64,000 nt of DNA from Rhizobium leguminosarum. GTDB lineage: Bacteria > Pseudomonadota > Alphaproteobacteria > Rhizobiales > Rhizobiaceae. Below are positions 1-10,342 of the stretch, piece by piece. A program made the position numbers and the translations under genes. The notes below the pieces were generated by a model. The model ran no database searches and was not told where the DNA came from. It was given only the letters and a program-made list of their open reading frames with translations. Position 1 is the first letter of the stretch; each line of letters opens with the position of its first letter. Location: positions 62,001 to 126,000 of the forward strand of contig NZ_MZMU01000009.1 of the NCBI RefSeq assembly GCF_004123835.1. Direction: 5' to 3'.

Positions 1-789
1 CCCTCGATCGTGCTGATCTTCCTGGTACTCGGCACGATCTTCATGGGTCTTGCGACACCGACGGAAGCAGGCGCGCTCGGCGTCGTCGGCGCCATTGTGC
101 TTGCCGCCATGAATCGCCGCCTCACCTGGCCGCTGATCCGCGAAGCCATGTCATCGACCACGCACATCACATCCATGGTGGTGATGATCCTGATCGGCTC
201 CACCTGTTTCAGCCTGGTCTTCCAGGGCATGGACGGCTCGCGCTGGATCGAGCACATGCTGTCGGGCATTCCCGGCGGGCCGGTCGGTTTCCTGATCTTC
301 GTCAACATCTTCATCTTCGTGCTCGCCTTCTTCCTCGATTTCTTCGAGATCGCCTTCATCGTCATCCCGATGCTGGCCCCCGTCGCCTCCAGTCTCGGCA
401 TCGACCTGATCTGGTTCGGCGTCCTGATCTGCGTCAACATGCAGACGAGCTTCATGCATCCGCCTTTCGGCTTCGCACTCTTCTACCTGCGCTCGATCGC
501 CAGCAAGGACGTCAAGACCTCGGATATCTACATGGGCGCTCTCCCCTGGGTCGGTATGCAGCTGATCCTGGTGGCGATCGTGATCTTCTGGCCGCAATCG
601 GTCACCTATTGGCTGGATCACGGCCCGAAGGTCGACCCCAACTCGATCAAGATCGAAATCCCGGGCTTCGGCGGCCAGCTCGGCCTGCCGCCAATGGGCG
701 GCGGCGACAATGGCTCACCGCAGATCCCTGGCCTGACCCTGCCGCCGTTGAACGGCCTGCCGGGAGCACCGCCGCCGCCGGCCAAATAG
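1..789 (+). CDS. TRAP transporter large permease subunit (DctM family), C-terminal part
   Basis: The reading frame is open from the first base, so the gene starts outside the window and about 262 residues are visible. The segment TPTEAGALG near the start, several long hydrophobic helices and the late motif HPPFGFALFYLRS are typical of the DctM large membrane subunit of TRAP importers, which use the sodium gradient to take up organic acids through the inner membrane. After the last helix there is an unusual tail of roughly 50 residues rich in Gly and Pro, ending GAPPPPAK; this is longer than in classic DctM proteins. It is convergent with a TakP-like binding protein gene, the likely partner. 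The family call is firm; the substrate is inferred from the neighbour. Confidence 0.9.
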   Translation, partial: PSIVLIFLVLGTIFMGLATPTEAGALGVVGAIVLAAMNRRLTWPLIREAMSSTTHITSMVVMILIGSTCFSLVFQGMDGSRWIEHMLSGIPGGPVGFLIFVNIFIFVLAFFLDFFEIAFIVIPMLAPVASSLGIDLIWFGVLICVNMQTSFMHPPFGFALFYLRSIASKDVKTSDIYMGALPWVGMQLILVAIVIFWPQSVTYWLDHGPKVDPNSIKIEIPGFGGQLGLPPMGGGDNGSPQIPGLTLPPLNGLPGAPPPPAK

Positions 790-801
790 TCCAGCAAAAA
801 G

Positions 802-830
802 CAAAACCCCGGATCGAGATCCGAGGTTTT
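802..830. terminator. bidirectional terminator between the convergent TRAP genes
   Basis: An inverted repeat with arms AAAACCCCGGATC and GATCCGAGGTTTT (one mismatched pair region) lies between the two convergent stop codons. Read on the minus strand the stem is followed by GC and five T residues, so it fits a rho-independent terminator for the binding-protein gene best; on the plus strand it is followed by a weaker T-rich stretch. Confidence 0.7.
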
Positions 831-866
831 GTTATTGCGTTCGTCTAAGCGCCGACGGCGGAGAGC

Positions 867-2120
<1,254 letters not shown>

Positions 2121-2265
2121 CTATCAAAATCAGCGGCTTAGCCGCAAATCGGAGAACTTCGGCACCGCTTCCGCCGCAATTTGGCCACCTCACGCAGCCA
2201 AGCGTTGACTTGACGACCATTCTGGCGGCAGAAACGGTAAGCACAAAGAATTCACCGGGGCTGAT

Positions 2266-3045
2266 ATGACGAAACCGATCGTTGCCATTCCTGCCGATAT
2301 CCGCAGCTTCGACGGCGCAACCTGGCATGCCGTGCAGCATCAATATCTGCGTGCCGCATTGAATGCCGCCGGCGTCATGGCCTTCATCATCCCCGCCTTC
2401 GAGGAAGGCTACGATACCGATGCGATCCTCGACCGCGTCGACGGCCTGCTGGTGTCCGGCTCGGCCAGCAATGTTCACCCCTCGCTCTACGGCACCGAGG
2501 TGAATGACAAGGACGGGCCCTTCGACCCCGCCCGCGACGCCACCAGCCTGCCGCTCATCCGCCACGCCATCGACCGCGCCATCCCGCTGCTTGCTATTTG
2601 CCGCGGCATCCAGGAGCTGAATGTCGCCCTCGGCGGCTCGCTGGCAAGCGAAATCCAGGAGCAACCCGGCATCTGGGACCACCGCCGGCCGGACGGCGTC
2701 GATCGGGACGGCATGTACGCCATTCGCCAGACCGTCCACGTCAAGGAAGGCTCCTGCATCGCAGGCATTCTCGGTCCGGGCGAGATCCGCGTGAATTCCC
2801 TGCATCGCCAGGCAATTGCCAGGTCCGCCCCACGCCTGCAGGTGGAAGCGATCGCCGAGGACGGCACGGTGGAGGCCGTTTCCGTCATTGACGCCAAGGC
2901 CTTTGCCATCGGCGTGCAATGGCATCCGGAATATTGGGCTGAAACCGACAAGTCTTCGAACCAGCTGTTCGCCGCTTTCGGCGACGCCGTCCGCAGGTAT
3001 GCCGCCGCCAAGCTGCCGGTGATCCCCGCGCAGGCGATCGCCTGA
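2266..3045 (+). CDS. class I glutamine-amidotransferase-like hydrolase (PuuD / gamma-glutamyl-GABA hydrolase family)
   Basis: A 259-residue protein of the peptidase C26 family. The nucleophile Cys sits in LLAICRGIQELN (about residue 110) and the catalytic His-x-Glu in GVQWHPEYW near residue 225, so the Cys-His-Glu triad is intact. Members such as PuuD release GABA from gamma-glutamyl-GABA in putrescine breakdown, but many rhizobial paralogues have no known substrate. It stands alone, divergent from the TRAP binding protein and convergent with a hydroxyacid dehydrogenase. The window holds other polyamine genes, but far away, so a polyamine role is only possible. Start ATG at 2266 lies about 12 bases after a GGGG-containing weak ribosome site. 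Confidence 0.85.
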   Translation: MTKPIVAIPADIRSFDGATWHAVQHQYLRAALNAAGVMAFIIPAFEEGYDTDAILDRVDGLLVSGSASNVHPSLYGTEVNDKDGPFDPARDATSLPLIRHAIDRAIPLLAICRGIQELNVALGGSLASEIQEQPGIWDHRRPDGVDRDGMYAIRQTVHVKEGSCIAGILGPGEIRVNSLHRQAIARSAPRLQVEAIAEDGTVEAVSVIDAKAFAIGVQWHPEYWAETDKSSNQLFAAFGDAVRRYAAAKLPVIPAQAIA

Positions 3046-3113
3046 CTCCAGGCGCCGGCGAAGCGCTATGTCTGTGCTTGGCAGCAAGCATTGTCCGCCG
3101 AGCCAACCCGCGC

Positions 3114-4070
3114 CTAAGCCTTCTGCGGCGTCTCCGGCACCGGCGTCAAAGCCGCACCCTTCTCGAACCAGGCGATGAGATTGTCGGCGACGAGATCGGC
3201 CATTGCATTGCGTGTCGGCACGGACGCGGAGGCGACATGCGGCAGCAGCACGGCATTGGTCGGTTCAAGCAGGTCGGCCGGCACGGTCGGCTCTTCATAG
3301 AAGACGTCGAGACCGGCAGCCCCGAGCGCGCCGGAAGCAAGTGCGGCACTCAACGCCTCCTCGTCCACCGTCCAGCCGCGGCCGACATTGACGAGAATGC
3401 CGTCAGGGCCGAGCGCTGCCAGAATATCGGCATCGATCGTCTTGTGTGTCTGCGGCGTCTTCGGAACGATGGCGATCAGCGTATCCACAGCATTCGCCAG
3501 CCCTTTCAGCGTCGGGTGATAATCGTAGGACACATCGGCATGGCGCGAACGCGTGTGATAACTGATCTTCACCTTGAACGGCTCCAGCCGCTTGGCGATT
3601 TCGAGGCCGATGCGGCCAAGGCCGTAAAGCCCGACATGCCGGCCCTTGAGCGAGAAACGCGACAGCGGATAGGCCGTGCCCGGCTTCCAGTTGCCGGCAC
3701 GCAGCCAGGCTTCGGCCCGCGGCAACTCGCGGACCGTGTTCAGCAGCAGGCCGATCGCCGTATCGGCGACCTCATCGTTCAGCACCTCCGGCGTATTGGT
3801 GACGACAATGCCTTTTTCGGCGGCATGTTTCACGTCGACGCCGTCATAACCGACACCGAAATTGGCGATCACTTCGGCATGCGACAGCTGGTCCATCCAG
3901 GCGCCCGGGAAGGAACCGGAAACAGCGACGCCGCGGATGCGGCCGGCAATCTCACCGTCGAGCGCAAGCTTCTCCTCGCGCGGGACGGCGATAATCTCAA
4001 AACGATCCTTCAACCTTTCGAGAACACGCTCGTGTATCTTCCCAGGAACGAGAATGGCGATGCGGGACAT
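3114..4070 (-). CDS. D-2-hydroxyacid dehydrogenase (NAD(P)-dependent, glyoxylate/hydroxypyruvate reductase type)
   Basis: A 318-residue cytosolic oxidoreductase that interconverts 2-oxoacids and D-2-hydroxyacids. The Rossmann motif GLYGLGRIGLEIAKRL lies near residues 150-165, the catalytic Arg is in NVGRGWTVDEE, and the catalytic His in LLPHVASAS near the C-terminus, so the active site is complete. It lies 29 bases downstream of a LacI-family gene on the same strand, which suggests a two-gene unit regulated by that repressor. Candidate substrates are glyoxylate, hydroxypyruvate or 2-keto-gluconate; sequence reading alone cannot choose. Confidence 0.88.
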   Translation of the reverse strand: MSRIAILVPGKIHERVLERLKDRFEIIAVPREEKLALDGEIAGRIRGVAVSGSFPGAWMDQLSHAEVIANFGVGYDGVDVKHAAEKGIVVTNTPEVLNDEVADTAIGLLLNTVRELPRAEAWLRAGNWKPGTAYPLSRFSLKGRHVGLYGLGRIGLEIAKRLEPFKVKISYHTRSRHADVSYDYHPTLKGLANAVDTLIAIVPKTPQTHKTIDADILAALGPDGILVNVGRGWTVDEEALSAALASGALGAAGLDVFYEEPTVPADLLEPTNAVLLPHVASASVPTRNAMADLVADNLIAWFEKGAALTPVPETPQKA

Positions 4071-4099
4071 GGCTTTTCCTCTTGGATGGCGGTCGTGGT

Positions 4100-5122
4100 T
4101 CAGGCGCGGGGCCGATGGGGACTGGTGGACTGGCGAATGCGCATTTCCGGCTTGATCAGATGCATGCCGTCGGGCTCATGGCTGCCGGCAAGGCGATCGA
4201 GCAGCGCCCGGGCGGCCAAGCGCCCGACCTCGGCCTGACCGTTCCAGACGGTCGTCAGCGCAGGCGTAGCGATCGAGGCCTCCTCAAGATCGTCGTAGCC
4301 GGTGACGGAAATATCGCGTCCCGGCACCAGGCCGGCGCGCGCAATGCCGTTCATCAGGCCGATCGCCACGAGATCGTTCCAGCAGACGGCTGCGGTCGGC
4401 TTCTGCGGTAGCGAAAGGAAATGCACTGCAGCCTCGAAACCGCCCTGTTTCGAGCGCGGACCGGGAATGCGCAGGTTCGGATCGACCTCGATGCCGGCCT
4501 TACGCAGCGAATTGACATAGCCCTGGTAGCGATCGCGGCCGGTGGATGTCTGGTCGGTGCCGCCGATCATGGCGATCGAGCGATGACCGAGACCGATCAG
4601 GTGGTTGGTGGCAAGCGAGATGCCGTAGCTGTCGTCGCCGCGATAGGTCGGCAGGTCCTGCCCATCCATCGAGCGCGCGACCAGGATCGCCGGCATGCCG
4701 TTGTCTTCCGCCAGTTGCACATCTTCCGGCGGCGTACCGATCGCCGGCGACATGATGACGCCGTCGCCGCCGAGCTGCAGCAGCGTCTCGATGAAAGTGC
4801 GCTGCTTTTCGACATTGTCGTAATGATTGGAAAGGATGAAGGTGTGGCGGCTGCGGTCGAGCTCGCTTTCGATCGCCTTCAGGATCTCGCCATAGAAGGG
4901 GTTCATGATGTCGTGCACGACGACGCCGATGATGCCGGAGCGCGAGGTGCGAAGGCTGGCGGCACGGCGATTGTAGATATAGCCGAGCGCGCGCGCCTGT
5001 TCCTTGATCTTCTCCCGGGTATTGCCGGCGACGAGCGGACTGTCGCGTAAGGCAAGCGATACGGTCGCCGTTGAAATGCCGAGCGTTTCGGCGATTGTCG
5101 AAAGCTTGATCTTCTGGACCAC
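4100..5122 (-). CDS. LacI-family transcriptional regulator
   Basis: A 340-residue repressor with an N-terminal helix-turn-helix and hinge (LSTIAETLGISTATVSLALRD, about residues 4-25) and a periplasmic-binding-protein-like effector domain (from GIIGVVVHDIMNPFYGEIL onward). I chose the GTG at 5122 because GGAGGAGGA stands directly upstream; an earlier GTG at 5143 would put this ribosome site inside the gene. It precedes the hydroxyacid dehydrogenase gene on the same strand and probably controls it. Effector and operator are not known; the 100 bases upstream hold an AT-rich stretch (about 5184-5208) that could contain its operator. Confidence 0.9.
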   Translation of the reverse strand: MVQKIKLSTIAETLGISTATVSLALRDSPLVAGNTREKIKEQARALGYIYNRRAASLRTSRSGIIGVVVHDIMNPFYGEILKAIESELDRSRHTFILSNHYDNVEKQRTFIETLLQLGGDGVIMSPAIGTPPEDVQLAEDNGMPAILVARSMDGQDLPTYRGDDSYGISLATNHLIGLGHRSIAMIGGTDQTSTGRDRYQGYVNSLRKAGIEVDPNLRIPGPRSKQGGFEAAVHFLSLPQKPTAAVCWNDLVAIGLMNGIARAGLVPGRDISVTGYDDLEEASIATPALTTVWNGQAEVGRLAARALLDRLAGSHEPDGMHLIKPEMRIRQSTSPHRPRA

Positions 5123-5241
5123 GTGTCCTCCTCCAGGCAGCACGCAAGACAGTCAAGACCCCACCAAGAAACCGGCGCGGCCCTTAAAATGTTTAATTAA
5201 AAGATTTAATCGGTGGAAGCAATTCGTCTTTCAGGGAAAAT

Positions 5242-5754
5242 TCAGTCTTCGTCCGGTTCTTCGATATGAATGGCTTCGGCTTGCAGATTGGCATCGATCG
5301 CCTTCAGCAGGCGGACGAGATTGCGGATTTCCTTTTCGGAGAACTCCTGCGTCGCCAGCCTGTCGCAGGCCGAGGCCGCCATCTCGATCCCTTGCACGCT
5401 GCCGCGGCCGAGTTCGGTGAGATAGACCTTGGTGAGGCGCGCATCCTCGGCATCGGGCTTGCGCTCGAGGAAGCCCTGCGCCTCCATGCGGCCGATCGTG
5501 CGCGTCATCGTCGGCGCCTTGACCCCAAGCTTCTGGGCAAGACCACCGGCCGTCATGCCGTCGCTCTCGGCAAGCGAGAGAATGACGCCGTCCTGGCCGG
5601 CATAGAGGCCGCTTTCGAGCAGGTTGCGCGAAAGCACCGTCCGCATGGAACGCGCCGCCTGGGTCAGCGCCGGAGAGAGATCGACGAGCGTATACTCGGT
5701 CTGGTCCTTCTTCTTGGACTTGTTCTTTTTGCCGTCCTTGTGCTTCTTTCCCAT
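5242..5754 (-). CDS. MarR-family transcriptional regulator with lysine-rich N-terminus
   Basis: A 170-residue regulator with a MarR winged helix: SLAESDGMTAGGLAQKLGVKAPTMTR is the DNA-reading region and ARLTKVYLTELGR the wing. The first 20 residues are strongly basic (MGKKHKDGKKNKSKKK), an extension not usual in MarR proteins that could add nonspecific DNA contact. Two ATGs lie two codons apart (5760 and 5754); the second has AAAGGG at better spacing. It is divergent from a creatininase-family gene with 85 bases between the starts, which suggests shared control. Ligand unknown. Confidence 0.88.
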   Translation of the reverse strand: MGKKHKDGKKNKSKKKDQTEYTLVDLSPALTQAARSMRTVLSRNLLESGLYAGQDGVILSLAESDGMTAGGLAQKLGVKAPTMTRTIGRMEAQGFLERKPDAEDARLTKVYLTELGRGSVQGIEMAASACDRLATQEFSEKEIRNLVRLLKAIDANLQAEAIHIEEPDED

Positions 5755-5839
5755 AGCCATCCCTTTGATCTTTAAGCCCCGACGCCGCTGCGATATGACA
5801 TTGCCCAGGATCTCGTCATAAACAAGAGGCAACGACCGG

Positions 5840-6628
5840 ATGATGACGCCTTCGCCGCGCTTCGAGGACAGCAACCCGGCCTTTGCACCTGAAGGGCGCC
5901 ATCTGATCGCCGTGTTACCGCTCGGCGCCCATGAACAGCACGGCCCTCACCTGCCCTTCGAAACCGACACCCTGATTGCCGAAGGCATCGCCGGGCGATT
6001 GAAGATAGCCTTGCCCGCCGGCCTGCCGGTCACATTCCTGCCCGCCGAATCTGTCGGCTATTCCATAGAGCATATGGATGTTGAAGGAACGAAGACGCTT
6101 GCCTTCGACGAAGCGGTAAACCGCTGGCTCGGCATCGCCGAGGGGCTGGCAAAGCAGGGCATCCGCAAATTCGTGATGCTGAACGCCCATGGCGGCAATT
6201 CGCCCGTCGTGACCATTGTCGCGACCGAGGCGCGGGTCCGCTTTGCCATGCTGGCGGTGGCGACGAGCTGGACCCGTTTCGGCGTGCCGGATGGCGTGGT
6301 CACTCCGGAGGAAAAGGCGATCGGCATCCATGGCGGCGACATCGAGACCTCGGTGATGCTGGCGCTTCATCCCGATAAGGTGGATATGGCGAAGGCGGCG
6401 GAATTTTCCTCGCGACAGGCGGAATTCGCCGAACGCTTCAAGCATCTGCGCGCCTACGGGCCGCACGCCTTCGGCTGGAAGATGTCGGATCTCAACACGG
6501 AAGGCGTGGCGGGCAATGCCGCGGCCGCCACAGTAGAGAAAGGTGAGGCGCTGATTGCCCATGCCGTAAAGGGGCTGGTGGAATTGCTGAGCGATGTCGA
6601 TGCATTCGATGTCGCGCAACTGCGGTGA
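5840..6628 (+). CDS. creatininase-family protein (creatinine amidohydrolase / formamide hydrolase fold)
   Basis: A 262-residue metal-dependent amidohydrolase. The family hallmarks are present: LPLGAHEQHGPHLPFETDT near residue 30 (metal-binding Glu, His and Asp) and MLNAHGGNSPV near residue 115, followed by GIHGGDIETSVML with further metal ligands. Members cleave cyclic or linear amides such as creatinine or formamidopyrimidine; many bacterial copies are of unknown substrate. It is divergent from a MarR regulator, which is the likely controller. Two ATGs stand in tandem at 5840 and 5843; an AGAGG stands upstream. Confidence 0.85.
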   Translation: MMTPSPRFEDSNPAFAPEGRHLIAVLPLGAHEQHGPHLPFETDTLIAEGIAGRLKIALPAGLPVTFLPAESVGYSIEHMDVEGTKTLAFDEAVNRWLGIAEGLAKQGIRKFVMLNAHGGNSPVVTIVATEARVRFAMLAVATSWTRFGVPDGVVTPEEKAIGIHGGDIETSVMLALHPDKVDMAKAAEFSSRQAEFAERFKHLRAYGPHAFGWKMSDLNTEGVAGNAAAATVEKGEALIAHAVKGLVELLSDVDAFDVAQLR

Positions 6629-6663
6629 ATATGGGTCATCTGCGCCGCGCAAACGATGTGATC

Positions 6664-6712
6664 TTATAACATTATAAAACCCTTTGAACTGCCACGCTCA
6701 AGCCATTATATG
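6664..6712 (+). promoter_or_regulatory. candidate Zur-like operator and sigma-70 promoter of the CobW-type gene
   Basis: An AT-rich near-palindrome TTATAACATTATAA (6664-6677, symmetric apart from the central CA) stands just upstream of a good promoter: TTGAAC at 6684-6689, a spacer of 17, and TATATG at 6707-6712. Zur boxes of alphaproteobacteria are AT-rich palindromes of this TTATAA type, and COG0523 GTPases are common Zur targets. The promoter and dyad are seen directly; the identity of the repressor is inferred. Confidence 0.45.
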
Positions 6713-6776
6713 AGACCAACCGTTCAAGCAGCCGATCCCAAGCCGCTCGGCCGCACGCCTAATCCTAGAGGTTCTC

Positions 6777-7889
6777 ATGACCGACGCGATCTCCACCCAG
6801 AAGCCTATTCCCGTTACCGTGCTCACCGGTTATCTCGGTGCCGGCAAAACGACGTTGCTCAACCGCATCCTCTCCGAAAATCACGGCAAGAAATATGCGG
6901 TCATCGTCAATGAATTCGGCGAAATCGGCATCGATAACGACCTGATTGTCGAGTCGGACGAAGAAATCTACGAGATGAACAATGGCTGCGTCTGTTGCAC
7001 GGTACGCGGCGACCTGATTCGCGTCGTCGAAGGCCTGATGCGCCGCCCCGGCCGCTTTGACGGCATCATCGTCGAGACGACGGGCCTTGCCGATCCGGTG
7101 CCGGTCGCCCAGACCTTCTTCATGGATGACGATGTGCGCGCCAAGACCGAGCTCGACGCCGTCGTCGCCCTCGTCGATGCCAAGCACCTGCCGCTGCGCC
7201 TGAAGGACAGCCGCGAGGCCGAAGACCAGATCGCCTTCGCCGACGTCGTCATCATCAACAAGAGCGACCTAGTGACCCCGGAAGAACTTGATGTGATCGA
7301 GGATATCGTCCGCGCCATCAACCCGGCCGCTCGCGTCTACAAGACCAGCCGCTCCGGCGTCGACCTCGCCCGCGTGCTTGATCAGGGCGCCTTCAACCTG
7401 GAGCGCGCGCTGGAAAACGATCCGCATTTCCTGGAGCACGGCCATGACGATCATGTCTGCGGCCCCGATTGCGATCACGACCACCACCATCATGACCATG
7501 ATCATCACGGACATCAGCATGGTGACCACGGCCACGACCATCATCACCATGGCGCGCATCAGCATGGCGCGATGTCGGCGATCCACGATGTGACGGTGCA
7601 GTCGGTGTCGCTGCGCGGCGGCGAGATGAACCCGGAGCGCTTCTTCCCCTGGATCCAGAAGATCACTCAGACGCAGGGGCCGAATATTCTGCGTCTCAAG
7701 GGCATCATCGCCTTCAAGGACGATCCCGAGCGTTACGTCGTTCAGGGTGTGCACATGATCATCGAGGGTGATCACCAGCGGCCGTGGAAGGAAGGCGAAA
7801 AGCACGAGAGCCGTCTCGTCTTCATCGGCCGCGAACTCGACCGCGAGAAGCTCGAAGCCTCCTTCAAGGCCTGCGAGGCAGCCGCCTGA
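6777..7889 (+). CDS. CobW/COG0523 GTP-binding metallochaperone (zinc type)
   Basis: A 370-residue G3E GTPase. It has the Walker A motif [12 protein letters not shown] near residue 20, the metal-binding CxCC motif in [13 protein letters not shown] near residue 70, the NKSD guanine motif near residue 160, a His/Asp-rich metal-binding run at about residues 220-265, and the C-terminal CobW domain with [11 protein letters not shown]0523 proteins move Zn or other metals to client enzymes when metal is scarce. The next gene overlaps the stop codon (TGATG), so both are translated together. A Zur-like site precedes it. The role in zinc homeostasis is likely but inferred; a cobalamin role is unlikely because no cob genes are nearby. 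Confidence 0.9.
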   Translation: MTDAISTQKPIPVTVLTGYLGAGKTTLLNRILSENHGKKYAVIVNEFGEIGIDNDLIVESDEEIYEMNNGCVCCTVRGDLIRVVEGLMRRPGRFDGIIVETTGLADPVPVAQTFFMDDDVRAKTELDAVVALVDAKHLPLRLKDSREAEDQIAFADVVIINKSDLVTPEELDVIEDIVRAINPAARVYKTSRSGVDLARVLDQGAFNLERALENDPHFLEHGHDDHVCGPDCDHDHHHHDHDHHGHQHGDHGHDHHHHGAHQHGAMSAIHDVTVQSVSLRGGEMNPERFFPWIQKITQTQGPNILRLKGIIAFKDDPERYVVQGVHMIIEGDHQRPWKEGEKHESRLVFIGRELDREKLEASFKACEAAA

Positions 7890-8878
7890 TGCCGACAGTT
7901 GCACCGCTTGATCTCGACGGCCACGTTCTGGCCGTCGAATTTTTAGGTGATGTTCCCTTCTTCGCAAGCGCAAACGGTACATTCCACCGGCTGGACGGCG
8001 GCGACAGGGTTTCTGAAGCCCACCAGGGCATGCTCACCGCGATCCGCGATCCCTACAGCGAAAGCCTGATTTCGGGCGGCGAAGACGGCAAGGTGCTGCG
8101 CATTGCCGCCGACGGCAGCGTCAGCGAGATCGCGACCGCGCCGCGCAAGTGGATTTCGCAGGTGGCAGCCGGCCCGCAGGGCGCCGTTGCCTATTCCTAC
8201 GGCAAGAGTTCGCTCGTGCGCCTTGCCGACGGCACGACCAAGGAATTCCCCGAGGAGCGCACGGTCGAAGGCCTTGCCTTTGCACCGAAGGGCCTGCGCA
8301 TCGCGGCCGCGCGCTATAACGGCGTGTCGCTGCACTGGATCGGCATGAATGCCAAGCCGATCGATCTGGAATGGAAGGGTGCGCATACCGGCGTCACCTT
8401 CTCGCCTGATGGTAATTTCCTCGTCACCTCGATGCAGGAAAACGCATTGCATGGCTGGAAGCTCGACATCAAGCCCGGCACCGAAGCCCGCCACATGCGC
8501 ATGACCGGCTACCCCTCCAAGGTGAAATCGCTCTCCTGGTCGGTCAAGGGCAAGTGGCTCGCATCTTCAGGCGCGCCCGCGGCAATCGTCTGGCCCTTCC
8601 AGGGCAAGGATGGGCCGATGGGCAAGGCGCCGCTGGAGCTCGGCACCCGCGCCAGTATCATGGCGACAGCGGTGAAATTCCATCCGCTCGAGGACATCCT
8701 CGCCATCGGCTTCATCGACGGCATGATCCTGGCCGTGCGCATCGCCGACAGCAAGGAAGCGCTGCTGCGCCGACCCGGCAAGGGTGCGATCACGGCGATG
8801 AGCTGGAGCAAAAACGGCAAGCTGCTCGCCTTCGCCTCCGAAGCCGGCGATTGCGGCGTCATCGATATTTCGGCTTGA
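7889..8878 (+). CDS. WD40-repeat protein partnered with the CobW-type GTPase
   Basis: A 329-residue beta-propeller protein. Repeated units of about 40 residues end in patterns such as LISGGEDGKVLRIAAD, GVTFSPDGNFLVTSMQENALHGWKLD and AMSWSKNGKLLAFASEAG, which fit six or seven WD40 blades. There is no signal peptide, so it should be cytosolic. Its ATG overlaps the TGA of the GTPase gene, so the two proteins are probably made in fixed ratio and may act together, for instance as a docking platform for the metallochaperone or its client. No enzymatic motif is visible. The adjacency is known in rhizobia, but I know of no defined biochemical function. Confidence 0.82.
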   Translation: MPTVAPLDLDGHVLAVEFLGDVPFFASANGTFHRLDGGDRVSEAHQGMLTAIRDPYSESLISGGEDGKVLRIAADGSVSEIATAPRKWISQVAAGPQGAVAYSYGKSSLVRLADGTTKEFPEERTVEGLAFAPKGLRIAAARYNGVSLHWIGMNAKPIDLEWKGAHTGVTFSPDGNFLVTSMQENALHGWKLDIKPGTEARHMRMTGYPSKVKSLSWSVKGKWLASSGAPAAIVWPFQGKDGPMGKAPLELGTRASIMATAVKFHPLEDILAIGFIDGMILAVRIADSKEALLRRPGKGAITAMSWSKNGKLLAFASEAGDCGVIDISA

Positions 8879-8893
8879 GACCCGTTGCCGGCA

Positions 8894-9391
8894 ATGGACG
8901 ACGCCCTGACGGAACCTGAAATCGTGACGCTCACGGCCGATCACATGCAAGCCGCGGCTGGAATCAGACGTGTCGCCCTGTGGCAAAGGCTGCCCTGGCT
9001 GCCGGATGTGCATACGCCCGAGGAAGAGGAGCAGTACTGGCGCATGCATCTGCTGCCGAACTGCACCATCCTTGGCGCTGCCATGGGCAACCGGCTGGTC
9101 GGCGTCATCGCCTATGGCGACAACTGGATAGAGCAGCTTTACGTTCTCCCCGGTTTCCAGGGCATGGGCATCGGCTCTGCACTCCTCGGATGCGCCAAGG
9201 AGGAGATGAACGAGATCAGGCTCTGGACGTTTAAGCGTAATGCAGGCGCTCGCAGCTTCTACGAACAGCACGGTTTTACCGCCGAGGAGGAGACCGATGG
9301 CGCCGACAACGAAGAACGGGAGCCTGATGTGCTCTACCATTGGCGCCGGCTTCCGGAGCTGACACTTCGCCTGCAACCGTCTGGCGGCTAG
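8894..9391 (+). CDS. GNAT-family N-acetyltransferase
   Basis: A 165-residue acyltransferase. The acetyl-CoA binding motif A is clear (QLYVLPGFQGMGIGSALL, about residues 85-102) and motif B follows (NAGARSFYEQHGF). Such enzymes transfer acetyl from acetyl-CoA to an amine; the substrate cannot be read from sequence. It starts 15 bases after the WD40 gene on the same strand and could be third in that operon. A TTG three codons upstream (8885) is an alternative start; neither has a strong ribosome site. Confidence 0.82.
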   Translation: MDDALTEPEIVTLTADHMQAAAGIRRVALWQRLPWLPDVHTPEEEEQYWRMHLLPNCTILGAAMGNRLVGVIAYGDNWIEQLYVLPGFQGMGIGSALLGCAKEEMNEIRLWTFKRNAGARSFYEQHGFTAEEETDGADNEEREPDVLYHWRRLPELTLRLQPSGG

Positions 9392-9490
9392 AATATGCCC
9401 AGGGCTTGCCAAATGCCTCGCCCGGGCGAAACATGAACCGCACGCAGGAGGCGCTTTTACGCGCCGCCTAGGCTGACAAAGGAAACGGGA

Positions 9491-10309
9491 ATGCCGAAAT
9501 CGACCGGCCTCGGTTTGGCCGAGCAACAGCCGCAGCCTTTGGGCGACGCGTCCGTCTGGACCGTGATCCGCGCCGAGGCGGCCGAGCTTGCCGCGCGCGA
9601 GCCGATATTGCAGCGGCTGCTTGCCACTCAGGTAACGGACACTGCCAACAACGATGAGATCATCGCCCGCGTGCTGGCCGCGCGGCTCTCCGTAGCGCAG
9701 GTGGAAACGGGTGATCTGTTCGATCTCATCCTGTCCACACTTGATGACGATATCATGCGGAAGGTCGAGGCCGATCTCATCGCCGTGCGCGAGCGCGATC
9801 CTGCCTGCACGACATTTCTGCACGCGCTTCTCAATCTGAAGGGCTTTCATGCGCTGCAGACGCATCGCATCGCCCATGCGCTCTGGATCGTCGGCCGTCC
9901 GGAGATCGCCAGCTGGCTCGCCAATCTCGTTTCACTGGTCTTCGGCCCGGATATCCATCCGGCGGCACGGATCGGCGCATCCATCATGCTCGACCACGGT
10001 TCGGGCATCGTCATCGGTGAAACGGCTGTCATCGAGGATGAAGTGTCGATCCTGCAGAATGTCACGCTCGGCGGCACCGGCAAGGAGACCGGCGACCGCC
10101 ACCCGAAGATCCGCCACGGCGTGATGATCGGCGCGGGCGCCAAGATCCTCGGCAATATCGAAATCGGTGCCTTCAGCAAAGTCGCCGCCGGCAGCGTCGT
10201 GCTGAAGCCGGTCCCCGAGCATTGCACGGTCGCCGGCGTGCCGGCAACGCTCGTGCGCGTCCACCGCGCCGACGAAATCCCGGCCGAGACGATGGACCAG
10301 AATATCTAG
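9491..10309 (+). CDS. cysE: serine O-acetyltransferase
   Basis: A 272-residue enzyme that acetylates L-serine with acetyl-CoA to O-acetylserine, the committed step of cysteine synthesis in the cytosol. The N-terminal helical domain (VWTVIRAEAAELAAREP) and the left-handed beta-helix with hexapeptide repeats are present, including DIHPAARIGASIMLDHGSGIVIGETAVI with the catalytic His-Asp pair and the GGTGKETGDRHPKI loop. The length is normal for the family. It stands alone, 100 bases after the GNAT gene. High confidence. Confidence 0.96.
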   Translation: MPKSTGLGLAEQQPQPLGDASVWTVIRAEAAELAAREPILQRLLATQVTDTANNDEIIARVLAARLSVAQVETGDLFDLILSTLDDDIMRKVEADLIAVRERDPACTTFLHALLNLKGFHALQTHRIAHALWIVGRPEIASWLANLVSLVFGPDIHPAARIGASIMLDHGSGIVIGETAVIEDEVSILQNVTLGGTGKETGDRHPKIRHGVMIGAGAKILGNIEIGAFSKVAAGSVVLKPVPEHCTVAGVPATLVRVHRADEIPAETMDQNI

Positions 10310-10342
10310 GATCATTCTGAGATAGACGAGTTTGCGCCGTTC

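Noticed and set aside
7269..7982. Met/Val/His-rich minus-strand frame opposite the CobW-type gene
   Set aside because: The repeats arise from the His/Asp-rich codons of the sense gene.
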